From Sclerurus mexicanus (taxonomy: Eukaryota; Chordata; Aves; Passeriformes; Furnariidae): 64,000 nucleotides of DNA. Positions 12,467 to 24,408 of this stretch are shown here, piece by piece (the first letter of the stretch is position 1; each line of letters starts with the position of its first letter). Under the pieces are notes generated by a model, which saw nothing but the letters and a program-made list of their open reading frames with translations, was not told where the DNA came from and did no database searches. Location of the stretch: positions 3,137,939 through 3,201,938 of the forward strand of contig VWZF01002957.1 of assembly GCA_013396755.1 (NCBI GenBank). Direction: 5' to 3'. Both the position numbers and the translations under genes were made by a program.

Positions 12467-15223
12467 CCACACTATTTGTCATTTAATCCTGTAATTGTAA
12501 TGCATTTAGCCAGTTATGATGGATGTTGTACAAAATGAGGATGCAGTATTACAACATGCTGAAATTGATTGTCAGTATTTTATAAAACTAAACCTAAATT
12601 TGTACTGCTTAATGTTATACATTTGTGATACATTAATTATACATTAATCTTGTTGGGCAAGCCTAGACGTCTATCCCTTAACCCTTAAAATTAAACAACA
12701 CAGGCTTTAAGCCTGTACATGCCTCCCTGAAAACAGATTCCTCAAGCAGATTCCTTCCCAGAGCAGTTCTCCAAGTTGTATTGAGAAATATAGAATATAT
12801 TCAATGGAAAACTCCCAGGCACAGCCTGAATTACCTGCAACAAGGACTGTCTCAAACACAGTCATATTTTGGATCTACTAAGTAAAAGAGAGGATAAGAT
12901 GATGTTCTTCCAAATGTCTCCTCGGCCCTCCCCAAGGCTGTGCTGGCCTCGTTATCCAACCACTCCCTCTCCCACCTGGCTGATGCCTCAGCATCACCAC
13001 ACTGCTCTCGAACATATGGTTCAAGCACTTGGCTCTGAAGCTGCCAGGCACACACAAGGAAGCTAAAGTAAGCTAACTCTAGGAGACTGCTGAAAACAAA
13101 TTATAATATCAAATGGATTTAAGTGAGTAGAATTGATGAACTCCACTCTTAACAGCATTGCTCTGATCTTGTTTAAGCACTGAATAGATGCACTGACCTC
13201 TGTGTGCCTGTTCAGCAGACCTGAAGGCCACCACATGACTATATCCCTCAATGAAGACTCTAGCCTGTTTGCACACAACTGATAACCCTTTGACTAATAA
13301 AACAAAAGATACTTTGTTGCTGCAATTGATGCATTTATAAGTATGCCATTATCTCCCTTTACTCAAACAAGTTACTTCTATTTATGAATAGCAATGTGAA
13401 GCTCAGTTCCCTACAGACAGGTGGAAGCAGACCACTGCAAAGGTGCGGAAAATCGGGTAGGAAATGAACAAGTCATCTCATGTCTGCCGTGCTCTTTTTA
13501 GAAGTGTGTCATAACTGTGTCTCATCTCCCTCAGTTTATAGCAATGCTTGGATCCATCCATACCACAGGACAGCAATCAACAGAGAACAGAGGGTGACCA
13601 CGTTTTGACACATCCAGCCTTCAACACCCTTAAAAGACTGTGTTATACAGAAACTATTTTCTCTCTGTTACAACCTACTGGATCACATCCAAATTACATT
13701 AAGGTATATGAGTTCATAGTAAGTACGTAATACTAAACTAGAGGTTAGAAGCTGGCATAGCTCTAGTAGTACCAGTAAGAGGTCAGACAGGGAATCCAGG
13801 TGGCAGGGAAACTGGATGTCAAACATTGATCACGTGGAACAAAACCACTCCTTGTATCCTTGATCTAGAGTTAAAAACAGCACTGTTTAGCTGAAAAATC
13901 TGTTCATGTCTAAGTCATGCCTGCTACTTCTGACTTGGGAATACTACCACCCAGCTCCCAGAGCTCCACTATGGTACATTCATTCCTATTATCAGTCCCT
14001 CAACAAAGAGCTTATTAGTAATGCATACCCATGTCAGTTATTTCACTTAAAAATGCCCAAAATGTGTCTCTTCATTCTCCTCAAGAGAGTACCAATTTTC
14101 TTTCATGTAAGGACAAAAGGACATCTCAATTTTGTTTTCAAAGTGTTGGGGCAGAAGCTTACTTTTGATTTTTACATGAAGCTTAAATTTTTTAGTTCAA
14201 GCATGCACTTCTGATGCTATTCACCTACCAGATCTGTCCTATAACTCTAGATTAATATTTCTATAATGGAAAATAAGACTAGCTAGAGAACCTAGGTACC
14301 AAAGCAACTTAAATAAATTTATTGCAGCTGAATCACAGAGTGGCTTCCAAAAAAGATGGGGCAAAGAAGTCTCCCCTTACTGTCATTTCCAAAAAAAACC
14401 CCAAGAAAAATAAAAGTATTTTACTTAAAATAGTAATGAACAGATTATTTTTAAGGAAAAAATTAATGTAATTAATTTGCACCCTTTACTGGGCTATGCA
14501 AGATAACACAAATAGCTTCATCATAGTTGAGGATGTGATTTATTTTTTTACATATTTTCTCAATAGTATTAAGACCATCTCCTTATTCACATGGATTAAA
14601 ACATCCTGATTTACAAAACTGAAAAAATGGTCTTCACTTTGCTCACAGAAAGCAGTTCTGAGGTTATTCTATGACAAAAAGCCACAGCCACACCAGTGAA
14701 TTGGCATTAGGTAATAAAATGGAACAGTGACAGAGTTCTTTTGTACATTAAAACTATAGTGGCCAGTTAAAAACTGACAAACGTACAAAGGGATGAGATA
14801 ATTAACACCTCTTAGTTCTCTTTTTTGGTCTCTAAATTACAACCTTCTTCCTCATGCTGGCACACTACTAAGAGTCATTTTGTTCCTTCAGTAAGTTATA
14901 GAACTGATGCAGCATTCCCAACTAGCGTCACTTATAACAGCTATAAATGCAAAAAAAGACCCAGGTCAGTGACTGTCTATTAATACGAGACACTACACGT
15001 TTGCAACACAAAAGAAGTTGTTGCAATCTTAAAAATAATTGAATCAAAGAATGAACCTAAGGACTCCCACATAGTGGAAATGACAAAATGCAGCTAGACA
15101 TTTTTAAAGTATTAAACTCCCATTTTCAGAAGTATTAGAGATGTTTGTTACCTCTGCATCTCCAAAGTGACATATATAAAAGGACCATAACCGCCAGCAG
15201 ACTAGGGCTCTTATGCTATCATG

Positions 15224-15262
15224 GGAAAAAAAAATAGGAAAAAAAAATAAAGGAAAAAAAAT
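15224..15262 (+). repeat. A-rich low-complexity tract
   Basis: Three A runs of seven to nine bases separated by tagg and taaagg. It is a simple-sequence feature with no visible tie to a transposon end. Confidence 0.75.
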
Positions 15263-16320
15263 GCTCAGCAGTCCCTGAAAATTTCCAAAACACCAGAAAC
15301 CAAACCAGTTTTTAGAAATGTAAGGTTTGCATTTTTAAGTCACACTTTTTCCCCAGTTCCTACGCTCAGCATTTGTAATCAGCAAGTCTTTAGTTCCACA
15401 CATAACACACCCAATATCACTCTTTCTTTCTGTCTCCATCTGTCTCTAGTCCTAGTTTTCTTCTTCCTCTATCTCATTTCTCTTACAAAGAGTGTGAATT
15501 CTAGTTTCTTGAAGGCATGTTAGTATGAGCAAATAGCCTTACAGCAGAGCTACGGTTTGAGGTAGACAGTGAGAGCACTAAATATGTTGGATATCAGACA
15601 CATGCAAATATTAAGACTTAGGACTAGACAGTCTCGTGCTTATACTTGTCCTGACAGATGTGAATTTGTTGCTGTTAATATATTAAGTTGTGCTGCAGAA
15701 TTTAAATCTGAATTTAGGATTTTGTGTCCTGCAACTAATTCTTCCTATTGGTGAAGCAAAATTAAGCAGAGGACTTCACTCTGCTTCTTGTACAACTCTA
15801 AGAAATCTGGTTATTTTCTTCTTCTCCTCTACTCTACCTCCTAAATCAATGCAAGAAAGTTAACATTGCATAAGAAAGATCCTCAGAGAGCAATATGAAG
15901 GAAGAAATGCGCAGACCACCCAGGCAAATAGCTCCTTTGGGATCGGTATAGCCAGGATACCCCTACTCTGAAGGCAGACACAGCCCCGCAGCAAAGGGCT
16001 GTAGCACACATGGGCAAGCTCATTGTTCTCAATTTAGCTTGCATAACAACGGCTCATCTCTTGCAGCCTTGCCTTTATGTTGGGACTACAAATACTGGCT
16101 CAGTATCTCATGCTTTTAGCTCCAGCACATCGCTGGCTTGCACCCAGGCTAACTATGTAAACCTGCCCAGACTGTGCCTCACAGGATGCAAACACACCTC
16201 TGACTGCAGCAGCCCCTGTAAACACATTTTTCTAGCCCAGAGCTGACAACTGGCCTATATGACATACCTGCACATGTTGCATATGTAAGTGAGCAGTAAT
16301 TTATTGCGGAATCTACAGTA

Positions 16321-16380
16321 CTGGGGCTAGGATGAAGTGATCTTTAAGGTCCTTTCCAAGCCAAACCATTCCACGACGAA
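16321..16380 (+). mobile_element. Very short CR1 tail remnant
   Basis: The piece ggggctaggatgaagtgatc followed by gatctttaaggtcctttcca (16339-16358) and ccaaaccattccacga matches the last 55-60 bases of CR1 on the plus strand, just before its terminal repeats. The terminal attctatga is changed to attccacga. Copies this short result from extreme 5' truncation at insertion. The call rests on about 50 bases. Confidence 0.78.
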
Positions 16381-19300
16381 TCAGTAAAACAGAAGTACAC
16401 ACTAAGTTTGGAGCTCACTGGTTGGAAACTGAGGGGTAAATATTTAAATATCACATTTAAATGCAAAAACATCGAATACAATTTTAAAAATTATCTACCA
16501 AAATGTTTCCAGACACAGCAAATAATCTAAAAAGGACTATCATGTGCATCTTGAATCATAACATTTGAGAATGATTAATTCATTGTGCAACAGATGCAGA
16601 GAAAAGCTTCTAAAATAATAATAATAATGATGGGAATGGAAATTCTAATCTTAGGGGAAGGCTAAATATTAGCTTTACTTATTTATCCGACAAAACACAA
16701 GGTGCAGAGAGAAGTCCTGTTTCTCCTGATGATTTTTATTTCCACATTCAGTTTTGAGCATCTGGAATATTTTGAATGCTCCTTCTTTGAACAGCATATG
16801 TTTATATCACAGCTAATGATTTTCACTGCAACCCTGAGGATGGGAAATTAGTTTCTTTTTTAAGCAATCATTCTGAAATGTGTTTCAGAGTATATAGATA
16901 TATCAAGCAGATCAGACCTGACTCAGTATGTGAAGTGTCACACTTTCACATATATTAGTAATATTTCTGAATCATGTCAAGCTGAAACCTGAAGTCAAAG
17001 ACTTTCAGGGAGACTAATATGTCCGACACAAGAAGAGTGCATGAAATGGAAGAATTCAAGACCAAGAAGACAACACTGGAATGTAATTCCCTAATTCCAG
17101 TAATTTATAGCAATAAAATACTATATAAATGTTTAATTTAAACAGATTCATTTAATGTTAGCATCACTTACTAGAACTCTGTGTCCCTTATCTGGAAAAG
17201 CAATTTGCATCCTTAAATGATGTGCATGATTCAAGTACAAGGTTTAAGCACAATTCTCTTTTTTTCCCCCTAAAGAAAATAAGCACAATATACTGCAAAC
17301 CAAATCACCCAAATGACTCAGTCTTCCCTTCTGTTCAAAATGTCAGTAATATTAATTGAGCCTTTTTAGTGAATGTCTTCCATATGGAAATCATATAGAT
17401 GAATTAGATATGTACAATATTAGCATTTATTTCATTTTACACTTGCTATAGTTGTCACATAAATATTTCCACAAGATGTGTTCTTGGACACTCAAATCTC
17501 ATTGAGGGAGGAAATACTCCTCTTATTTTGTCCTCTGGTAATAATCCACTTCTAGAAAAATCTCACTTTTAACACCAGTTATAATCACAGAATGGGTTGA
17601 CTAAATAGACATGCTGTCATTATACAGTACATATTCCTCCTGCAAAGTGAGCAATTATTTATTAATAATTTCAGAAGGATTTGTAAATGGAGGGGGTCTT
17701 TCCCTAACCCTTCATCTTGGGGAATTCTATGCGCACATTCTCTATCACAAAGCAGCTTCATAGAAGTATCTATGAAAGAAGTATTGACATGGCAATTCTT
17801 GCAGAAGCAAATTCATGTTGTGTTTTAAAAGCAGAATTAGCTGGTATACATGTGGTATTGATTCCGTACACACACAAGAAAAAAAGGAAAAAAAACACTT
17901 TAAAATATTTTATTATCAAAATATAACTGCAGTTAAAAAACCACAGAAACAATTTCACTCACAGGAAAATTCATTAAATAAAAAAAATCCCTGTAGTTGT
18001 CATAGCTTACAGTTTAATGAATTGGTTCTTTTCCTTTTATTTAAATTCAACTATAAGATGCATAATAAAATGGAGATGGTTATATATGTTATTGCTATGT
18101 TAAGGTTAAGAAATAAATATGCAAATATGGAATTTCAAATTACTTTAGAGACCACGCAAGCAGGCAAGATTTATAAATATGAAAGGAAGTCAGCCCTGGT
18201 AAAAACTCGTGCAGGTCTACTGACATTCTTCATAAATGTATATTTTTAGAAATGCATTTATACCACTTCTGTTAACAGTTTGGTATTCGTAAAGTTACAA
18301 ACATGCTTGTTCCCATATTTTTTTCCTAAATTCTGCCATATCAACAGTTTTCAACAGGTTCATTCATTTCAAGAATTACATTATGGTTGTGACTCTTCCT
18401 TTCACTTTAAGATTAATTTAAAATTTACCACTATTTCCACAAGATGGATTTTCCTTTCAGTACTACTTTTCTCTCCTCCATACTGTTCATTGCTTCTGTT
18501 ATTGTTTACAAATTCTGGGTTTGTGCTGACTGTGACTGAAATCCAGAAAGGATTATCCTGTTCTGAAATCCAGTTCTGAGGATGGAATCTGTCAATCCCT
18601 TCCAGAGGTGTTAGCGCAGATTCTCCCCTAGACTGAAGGCATTGCAGCCAGGGAGGGTTTGTCTTACCTATAGCAAACAACCACGAGGAGGAAAAGCTTT
18701 TTTTAATTCGTAGGAACGGAATCCTAAAGCTGCAAGAAAACATCACGTCCTGCTCTTTGCTTTTTCACTTCTTCAGTGACTTTCTAAACATACCAGTTGT
18801 TTTCTGCCTATCCATCATTCTCTTCATAACCCTTCACCTTTTTAAACTCCCAAAGGATTATTTTTAAGTTAGATGAAAACTAACAACCAAGAAAGAGTAA
18901 GAGGCAAACTGTAGTGCTCTGTGGAAGGTGAGACAGCCCCTCAAGCTCAGTCATCTGCCAAGTGGGCAGCACACGACCACTGTCAGGCCACGCACAGACT
19001 CCACTTGAGTCACAGCTGCCTCTTCCCAAGGCATGAGGAAACACGAGGTAGCTGGCAGTGCTATAAAGGTTGAACAAGGACAAAATGCCACTGGACACAA
19101 AGAAAGCTTGAAATTATATTTATCACAGCGCATACAGAGATCAGGCAGACAGACAGAAAACTCAAATCTCCAGGACACCAGGCTTTATTAAGTGCTTTTT
19201 TCACAGAACTAATTTCTAATTAGATTGTACACATTTAATGACAATTGCACTGTGGCTACTCCTTTTCTCCACAATTATATCCACAGTTATTTTTTTCATG

Positions 19301-20594
19301 AGGGAAAAAAACCCCAAACCCCACAGTAAAATTTAAGGTATCTTTCAAGACTTGCTAAGCTGTTCCCATTATTTGTGCTACAATGAGGCTACTAGCACCA
19401 AAATCCTGAGCAGTCCTATTTGGCTTTATAAAACAATAAAATAGAAAATCATAGCTTTGTGCTTCTGAGCAGACACACCTGACAGTAGGGTAGGTGAAGT
19501 CAACTTCTCTCCTAATTGATTCTGTGGAATTTCTTAAAAAAGAAATAAGGAAAGGAAGATAACCATGGCGGGAGGTCAAGAAGTTTCTCATTAAACTTTC
19601 CAAGAAGCTTCCTTACTGCAAATCAGCACAAGGTAAGAACTTACAAAGCCAATTGCCACCTAAAAAAAAAAACCCTGGTGATCACTGTGATCCAATAAAT
19701 TCTTTCCTGTTGCATTAAACTAGGCCTTTTTCTTATAACTTTACAGACAGTACACAAACAACCCTTTACACTATCTCCAAGGCAGCCTGGCCACTCCATG
19801 CCAGTCAAACCACAACACTGAGGAAACTGAAGAGTTTTTCACCATATCTGAACTCTTAATTCATTACTTTCTAGGAATTAAAATTGAAAGGCAGCAGTTT
19901 CTTAGCGTAACTCTCTTGGCAAAGCCTACTTGCAGTAGTAAATCATGAAAACTTCAGCTTAAATGCTGAGAGAGTTACAGTTATTTAGAAGTGGATGCCA
20001 ATTTACTGTGTTTGTCAAGACTGGACAGAAGGTCACAAAGTATTTCCTCCCCTTCTTCCTTCTACACTTACAGTTTTAATTCCCAAAGGGCTCAAAGTCC
20101 TTCAAAATCCAGATTTTCTTGAAAACATGGATATCAACTGAGATTGAGCAACAAGGAAACAGGACCATTTAGTGACTGATTATCAAACTGCTGAATGTCA
20201 CAATAAAAATATTCAAGATAAACATAGCCTGAGCTCTGCCTAGGATTTACTGGTTGCCAATACCAGGTAGTGTATTTACTCCAGAGCATAACATCTATGT
20301 TCTTTTCTCATAAACTCTGCGGTGGTGACCATATGAAAGCTGCAAATAGCACCATTCATACATCTCAATTCGTCTTTTTTATTTAGATATGAATCTTGTG
20401 GAGTGTTTGGTGACTTAAGGCAAGGAAGAGAAGTCAAAAGGGAGTGGTAACAACAGGACCTGCACCAAAAGACGTTGAAAAACTAGAGACAGCCATCACC
20501 ACTGCAACACTTTACGCATTAAGACACCCACCTGCTGTGGACTCACAGCAAAGAGCTTTTCTCCTTTCCATAACTCTCTAAAACACGACAGGTG
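16381..20594. other. Unique non-coding DNA
   Basis: I see no gene or named repeat. A short AAT repeat lies at about 16614-16627. The 144-codon open frame at 17815-18249 is in very A+T-rich DNA. Its translation is rich in Lys, Asn, Phe and Ile with no domain, and its start is TTG, so I treat it as chance. The segment 18880-19160 is less A+T-rich but not recognisable. Confidence 0.55.
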
Positions 20595-20664
20595 CAGAGC
20601 TAAGAGCTGGACTTTATAATCCTTGTGGGTCCTTTCCAACTCAGCATAGTCTGTGATTCTGTGA
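20595..20664 (+). mobile_element. Very short CR1 tail remnant
   Basis: About 70 bases match the CR1 3' end on the plus strand: ggactttataatccttgtgg, then gggtcctttccaactcagca (20627-20646), then the tail gtctgtgattctgtga (20649-20664). The tail variant (ctgtgattctgtga) is one of the usual avian forms. The 62-codon antisense frame across it is a shadow. Confidence 0.82.
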
Positions 20665-21499
20665 GGTAGTAATTTAAGTGCCATAAAAGAATACCTGGGG
20701 ACTGACCAATGAATGACTTATCTTCCTTTTCACCTATGAAAATTATTCACACCTCTTCTACTCTCATTTTTGCCCCAAGGCCTTAGGTATATCCCAGCAT
20801 ATATTGTTTTCTCTTGATAATTTGATTTTAAATGGTACCTTAATTCTGCATTTTCAGATTTTCTTTTGGTTGGGCTAGAGAGGTGACCTCATATCTCGAT
20901 ATGAACATGTCCTTGGAACCTCCCAACTATCAGCTTCTGTGCCCAGAAAGTACCTTAGACAGAGAGATGCAGATCTAACCCCTAGTTTTGAGTAATCAAG
21001 ATGCCCTGGCTACACCATCAATCAAGTCATGTTTTGACACAAACAGTATGCCAAATCTCAAACCTCTCTGCTTTGATTAAGGTCATCAAGAAGGCAAACC
21101 CATTCCTGAATGCAAATACAAAAAAAACTTTGTTGATAAAGTTTGCAGCTAACAGGAAATAAAGATTAAAAACAGGTGAAGTGTCAATGATAACAGCTCC
21201 ACATAGCTTTCTGGAGCATACAGATGAGCTGGAAAAGACGAATTTTAGTACTGACAGACCAGCTTACTTGCAGCACAAATGTAATACATGCTCCACTCAA
21301 GAAAAAGGCCTGTACTTGAGAGGTACTAAGGATCAAATTTTTGGACCCCAGGGAGTATCCAGAGGAGTGGTACCAATTGCGGCAGAAGACAGGACCTGCT
21401 AGGGGAAGCTTCATCCCACAGCAGACAGTATCTCAGTGCCATTTCCCACCAGGGCAGCACTGGAATGCCTTGCAAGTAAAATGAGCAGCAGGCAGGACT
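20665..21499. other. Non-coding DNA upstream of a CR1 fragment
   Basis: I see no gene here. The end nearest the CR1 fragment (about 21180-21499) is less A+T-rich and could be an older or 5' part of the same element, but I cannot match it to ORF1 or the 5' UTR, so I leave it unassigned. Confidence 0.5.
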
Positions 21500-22135
21500 C
21501 AGTCTTGTGAGAAGCAGACTACTCTGGAGTGCAGCGGAGAAAACTACCAATCGTGCTACCAGAGGAAGGGTGTGCACAGTTGGCCTGGAGATGCTGCTCG
21601 AGCTGCTCGATGCTGTGGGTGTCTGCAGTTTACAGGCTGTATGTACCACATCACATGAGCAAAGTGAGGAAACTGATAAAGCCATATTTAGACAACGCAA
21701 GGAAGTCTCTGGATCAGACCCTTGTTCTCATAGGAGACCATCACTGCCTTGACATCTTCAAGAAGGGCAATACGGCAGGACACAAGCATTTTTGGAGGGT
21801 GTCAGAGATAACTTGTTGACACTGGTATAGGATGGGCCAACCAGGTACGATCCACAGCTGGATCTGCAGTTCACTAACAGAGGAAGCACTGGGTAGGCAT
21901 GGGACAATCAGCTGTAGCACTGGCTGTCGTGGCCTTGAAATAGGGTTCAAGGTCCTGAAGCAAGCAAAAAAGCAAAGTACAGCCCCTAGATCTGGGGAAA
22001 TAATGGACTGAGTCCTCTTGGAATGCATTTCTGAGCACATGAAGGAGGAAGTGACTGCAAAGAGTCAGCACATTTGTTTACTAAGAGTAGATCCTGCTGG
22101 ACTAACCTGATTATTTAACCTCAGGACCCAGAGGA
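21500..22135 (+). mobile_element. CR1 fragment with endonuclease-domain remains, no 3' end
   Basis: A decayed piece of CR1 ORF2 on the plus strand, from the apurinic-type endonuclease domain. Conceptual translation gives LVLIGD followed by NTAGHK (21769-21786), which correspond to the family's LVLMGDFNHP...NTAGHK block near the end of the endonuclease. Upstream a second frame gives a tract like the family's YRPP...EEADEA...YRQL, so a frameshift lies near 21715. Downstream the DGPTR...LDL..TN block follows (about 21835-21880), with stop codons. The linker (about 21950-22015) is then joined to the start of the reverse transcriptase region (about 22020-22135, equivalent to QHGFTKGKSCLTNL), with several hundred bases missing between. 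It stops there, with no 3' UTR or tail. It is non-functional. Confidence 0.88.
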
Positions 22136-23077
22136 AGAATAGATGGGGGTAGCTTAACACCAGGAATGGGACAAAAGAGATTTGTGTGTAACAGGTTTAA
22201 CAGCATTATTAGTCTTGCTCTTCTACAACTAATAATAATTAGACTCATAATGTTTCAGTTATATTAAGACTAAATGCTTGGCTTTACATATATAAAGTGT
22301 ATGCTTGTTTGCTTACTTACATATATATCCTTCTCACCATAACCAGATTTTCAGAGTAACAGAAGGTCAAACTGTTTCAGCCCCAGTCAACACTGAACAC
22401 TGGGTCCATGGCACTTGGGTTGCTGGAGTTGCAGATTCCCATGTTCACATTTGTGTGCCCTAGATTTATGGAAAGCAAAAGTGAAGCATTTCCTCTAAGT
22501 CTGCCTTTAAAAGAAAGAAAATTAACAGTTCTGTACAGGACCTATGAGATACAGTAAGTCTTGCAGAAATGGTATTATACATACATAAAAATGCACAGCA
22601 TTTTCATGTAAATGAAAAGCAGCCTTTCACATATTCATGAAGTGTCCTTCTGGGTTCCCAGATGAATAGGAACTCCCTGTGCCCATAAACTGTGCCACCT
22701 GAGCTGCCACCTGCAAGGGCAAGCTGGGAGGGAGGATAATAGAAGTCAAATAGAACAAGAACAAACTGAAAATCTGATGGAATAAGCTTCGGTCATACCC
22801 TCCACCCCTCCCACATCTCTCTGCAAGAAGAAAGGGGCAAAGAGATGGGATTGACGAAGAACTGAGGCAACAGGGTCACATGGTGAAGTGACTGAAGCCA
22901 AGGCTGAAACCTCCAAGTTCAGCCTGTTCTATTTTGCTCCTGTGAGCAAAGCTCCTAGCTCACCATGCATGACTGTCCTTCCAGCAGAAGGATCTCCTCC
23001 GTGGCTCAGACTGCAGCAACCAGCACCTAGGCAGCACTCCCCTGCCACCCAGGTCCAGTCCTATCAGTAGAAAATAC

Positions 23078-23135
23078 CTTTTTTCCTTGCTTTTCCCTTT
23101 TTTTCCCCCCTCCCCCCTTTTTGTTCTTCCTTTAA
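23078..23135 (+). repeat. Polypyrimidine tract
   Basis: A nearly unbroken C/T run including tttttttcccccctcccccc. On the opposite strand it is polypurine. It is low-complexity sequence that might form triplex DNA, with no gene beside it. Confidence 0.75.
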
Positions 23136-23319
23136 AACACAAAGCTGAAATCAAACAATACTACAGAATAATTGCTCAGCATGAGAAAGAGATGGGTATC
23201 TTTTGAGTATACACTGAAGACAAAAAAAATACAGAGAAGCTCTCTGATGCAGGTGGTTCACAATCACGCCATTTCAGAATATGCATGGGCTACACCCAAA
23301 AGCTGAAAGGATATAATGT

Positions 23320-23690
23320 GCAGATTAGCTTTTTATCCAGGTGTCACAAGCTTCTGAATAATTCCCCCTGATGTGATAGGGGCTTACTTCTCATACACAG
23401 CTTTTTGAATAGCTGACAGTCCCGTCAATAGAGCCGCTGTCATTCTGAGATTACACAAGTGCAAGCACAGATGCAGTTCTACAAAAAACACCCTCATCTA
23501 TTTGCTTTTTGAGCAAAACAATTTCTCATAAGAATATGCTGGTTTATGTATTTCAAGACTCTGAGCATTCTCCTCCTCCTGCCTGTTACCCAGGGAGACC
23601 ATATGATGGCATGGTCACCATGGAAACGGTGGACAAACTTAAGATGTTTTCATTGCTGTAGATAGAAGCCATCTGCATTATTTTTTTAAT
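23320..23690. promoter_or_regulatory. Possible regulatory element with X-box-like motifs
   Basis: The segment contains several sites resembling transcription-factor targets. A 14-base GTCACCATGGAAAC (23614-23627) matches the RFX X-box pattern (GTNRCC, short spacer, RGNAAC). A weaker copy, GTTACC cag GGAGAC, lies at 23585-23599. An inverted pair of TGACAG, the Meis/TGIF core, lies at 23414-23419 and 23437-23442. A T-box-like AGGTGTCA lies at 23339-23346. There is no gene nearby in the window, so a distal enhancer is the most that could be claimed. Short motifs occur by chance, and without cross-species conservation this is only a candidate. Confidence 0.3.
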
Positions 23691-24381
23691 GTCTGTTTCT
23701 CACACCACCAGCACAGGCTTGCAAGCCAAACTGTGGCAGCTGTGGTGCTACCCTGCAGCTGAGAAGCAACTACCTTCTCAAAGCAGGACCCCCACCACAT
23801 CCCTGCACTCGCAGGTGGGGGACAGGGCAAATCTCCCACAGGTTGCTGCAGCAGCCACCTGCCCTCCTTCCTGCCCCACCTCAGAGCAGTCCACGTGGAA
23901 GATATGTTTCTGAAAGTTTTCTGACCACATTCCAGTAGGGGAAAAGTACAGTTTGCCTGAACAGACAAAAAGGGGCAGATGAGCATTTGTGTAGGTTTAT
24001 AAAAAATGTATTCCAACTCAGGTTTTGAATCTTTAACTATGATTCTGGGTTATTTAAGAAGAACTTTTTTTTCTTCCAAACTGATTCATTTCCGTTTCCA
24101 CACATTCATTCAAAATGTAGCCCCTTACTGGCTCTAAAAGCTTCCTAGTTTTACTTCCAAGATCTTCTGTCACAAATGTTCTTTACTGTCCCAAAAATAT
24201 CATCTTCTGCAAACTGGGGAGAGATCTTACTTGAGCACAACTTCTCTTCAATCAAATAATTTTAGTAATAGGCACCAGAAAAAATATTTACCCACATAAA
24301 CAGATAAACAGGGAACACTCAGCCTACACCCTGATACAATTTGGGCTATGACATACCTGTTGAGTTTTTACTAATCCAGCA

Positions 24382-24408
24382 TTTCAAGGCTGGGTCCCAG
24401 CCTTGAAA
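24382..24408. repeat. Near-perfect 27-bp palindrome
   Basis: Two 13-base arms, TTTCAAGGCTGGG and its exact reverse complement, are separated by one base. It is not A/T-only, so low complexity does not explain it. It is not part of any repeat I recognise. It could extrude as a cruciform or fold as an RNA hairpin, though the one-base loop is too tight for a normal microRNA precursor. Confidence 0.9.

Larger units (their letters stand above)
10291..16320. other. Unique non-coding DNA
   Basis: I see no gene or transposon that I can name over these six kilobases. There are A-rich tracts (11132-11146, 11860-11871, 12433-12466, 15224-15262) and a pyrimidine-rich tract (15419-15485). Open frames reach only about 100 codons and show no domain, signal peptide or family motif. 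The part 15900-16250 is less A+T-rich but is not recognisable. Confidence 0.55.

Noticed and set aside
17815..18249. 144-codon open frame on the plus strand
   Set aside because: Non-ATG start, strongly A+T-driven residue composition and no domain or family resemblance.
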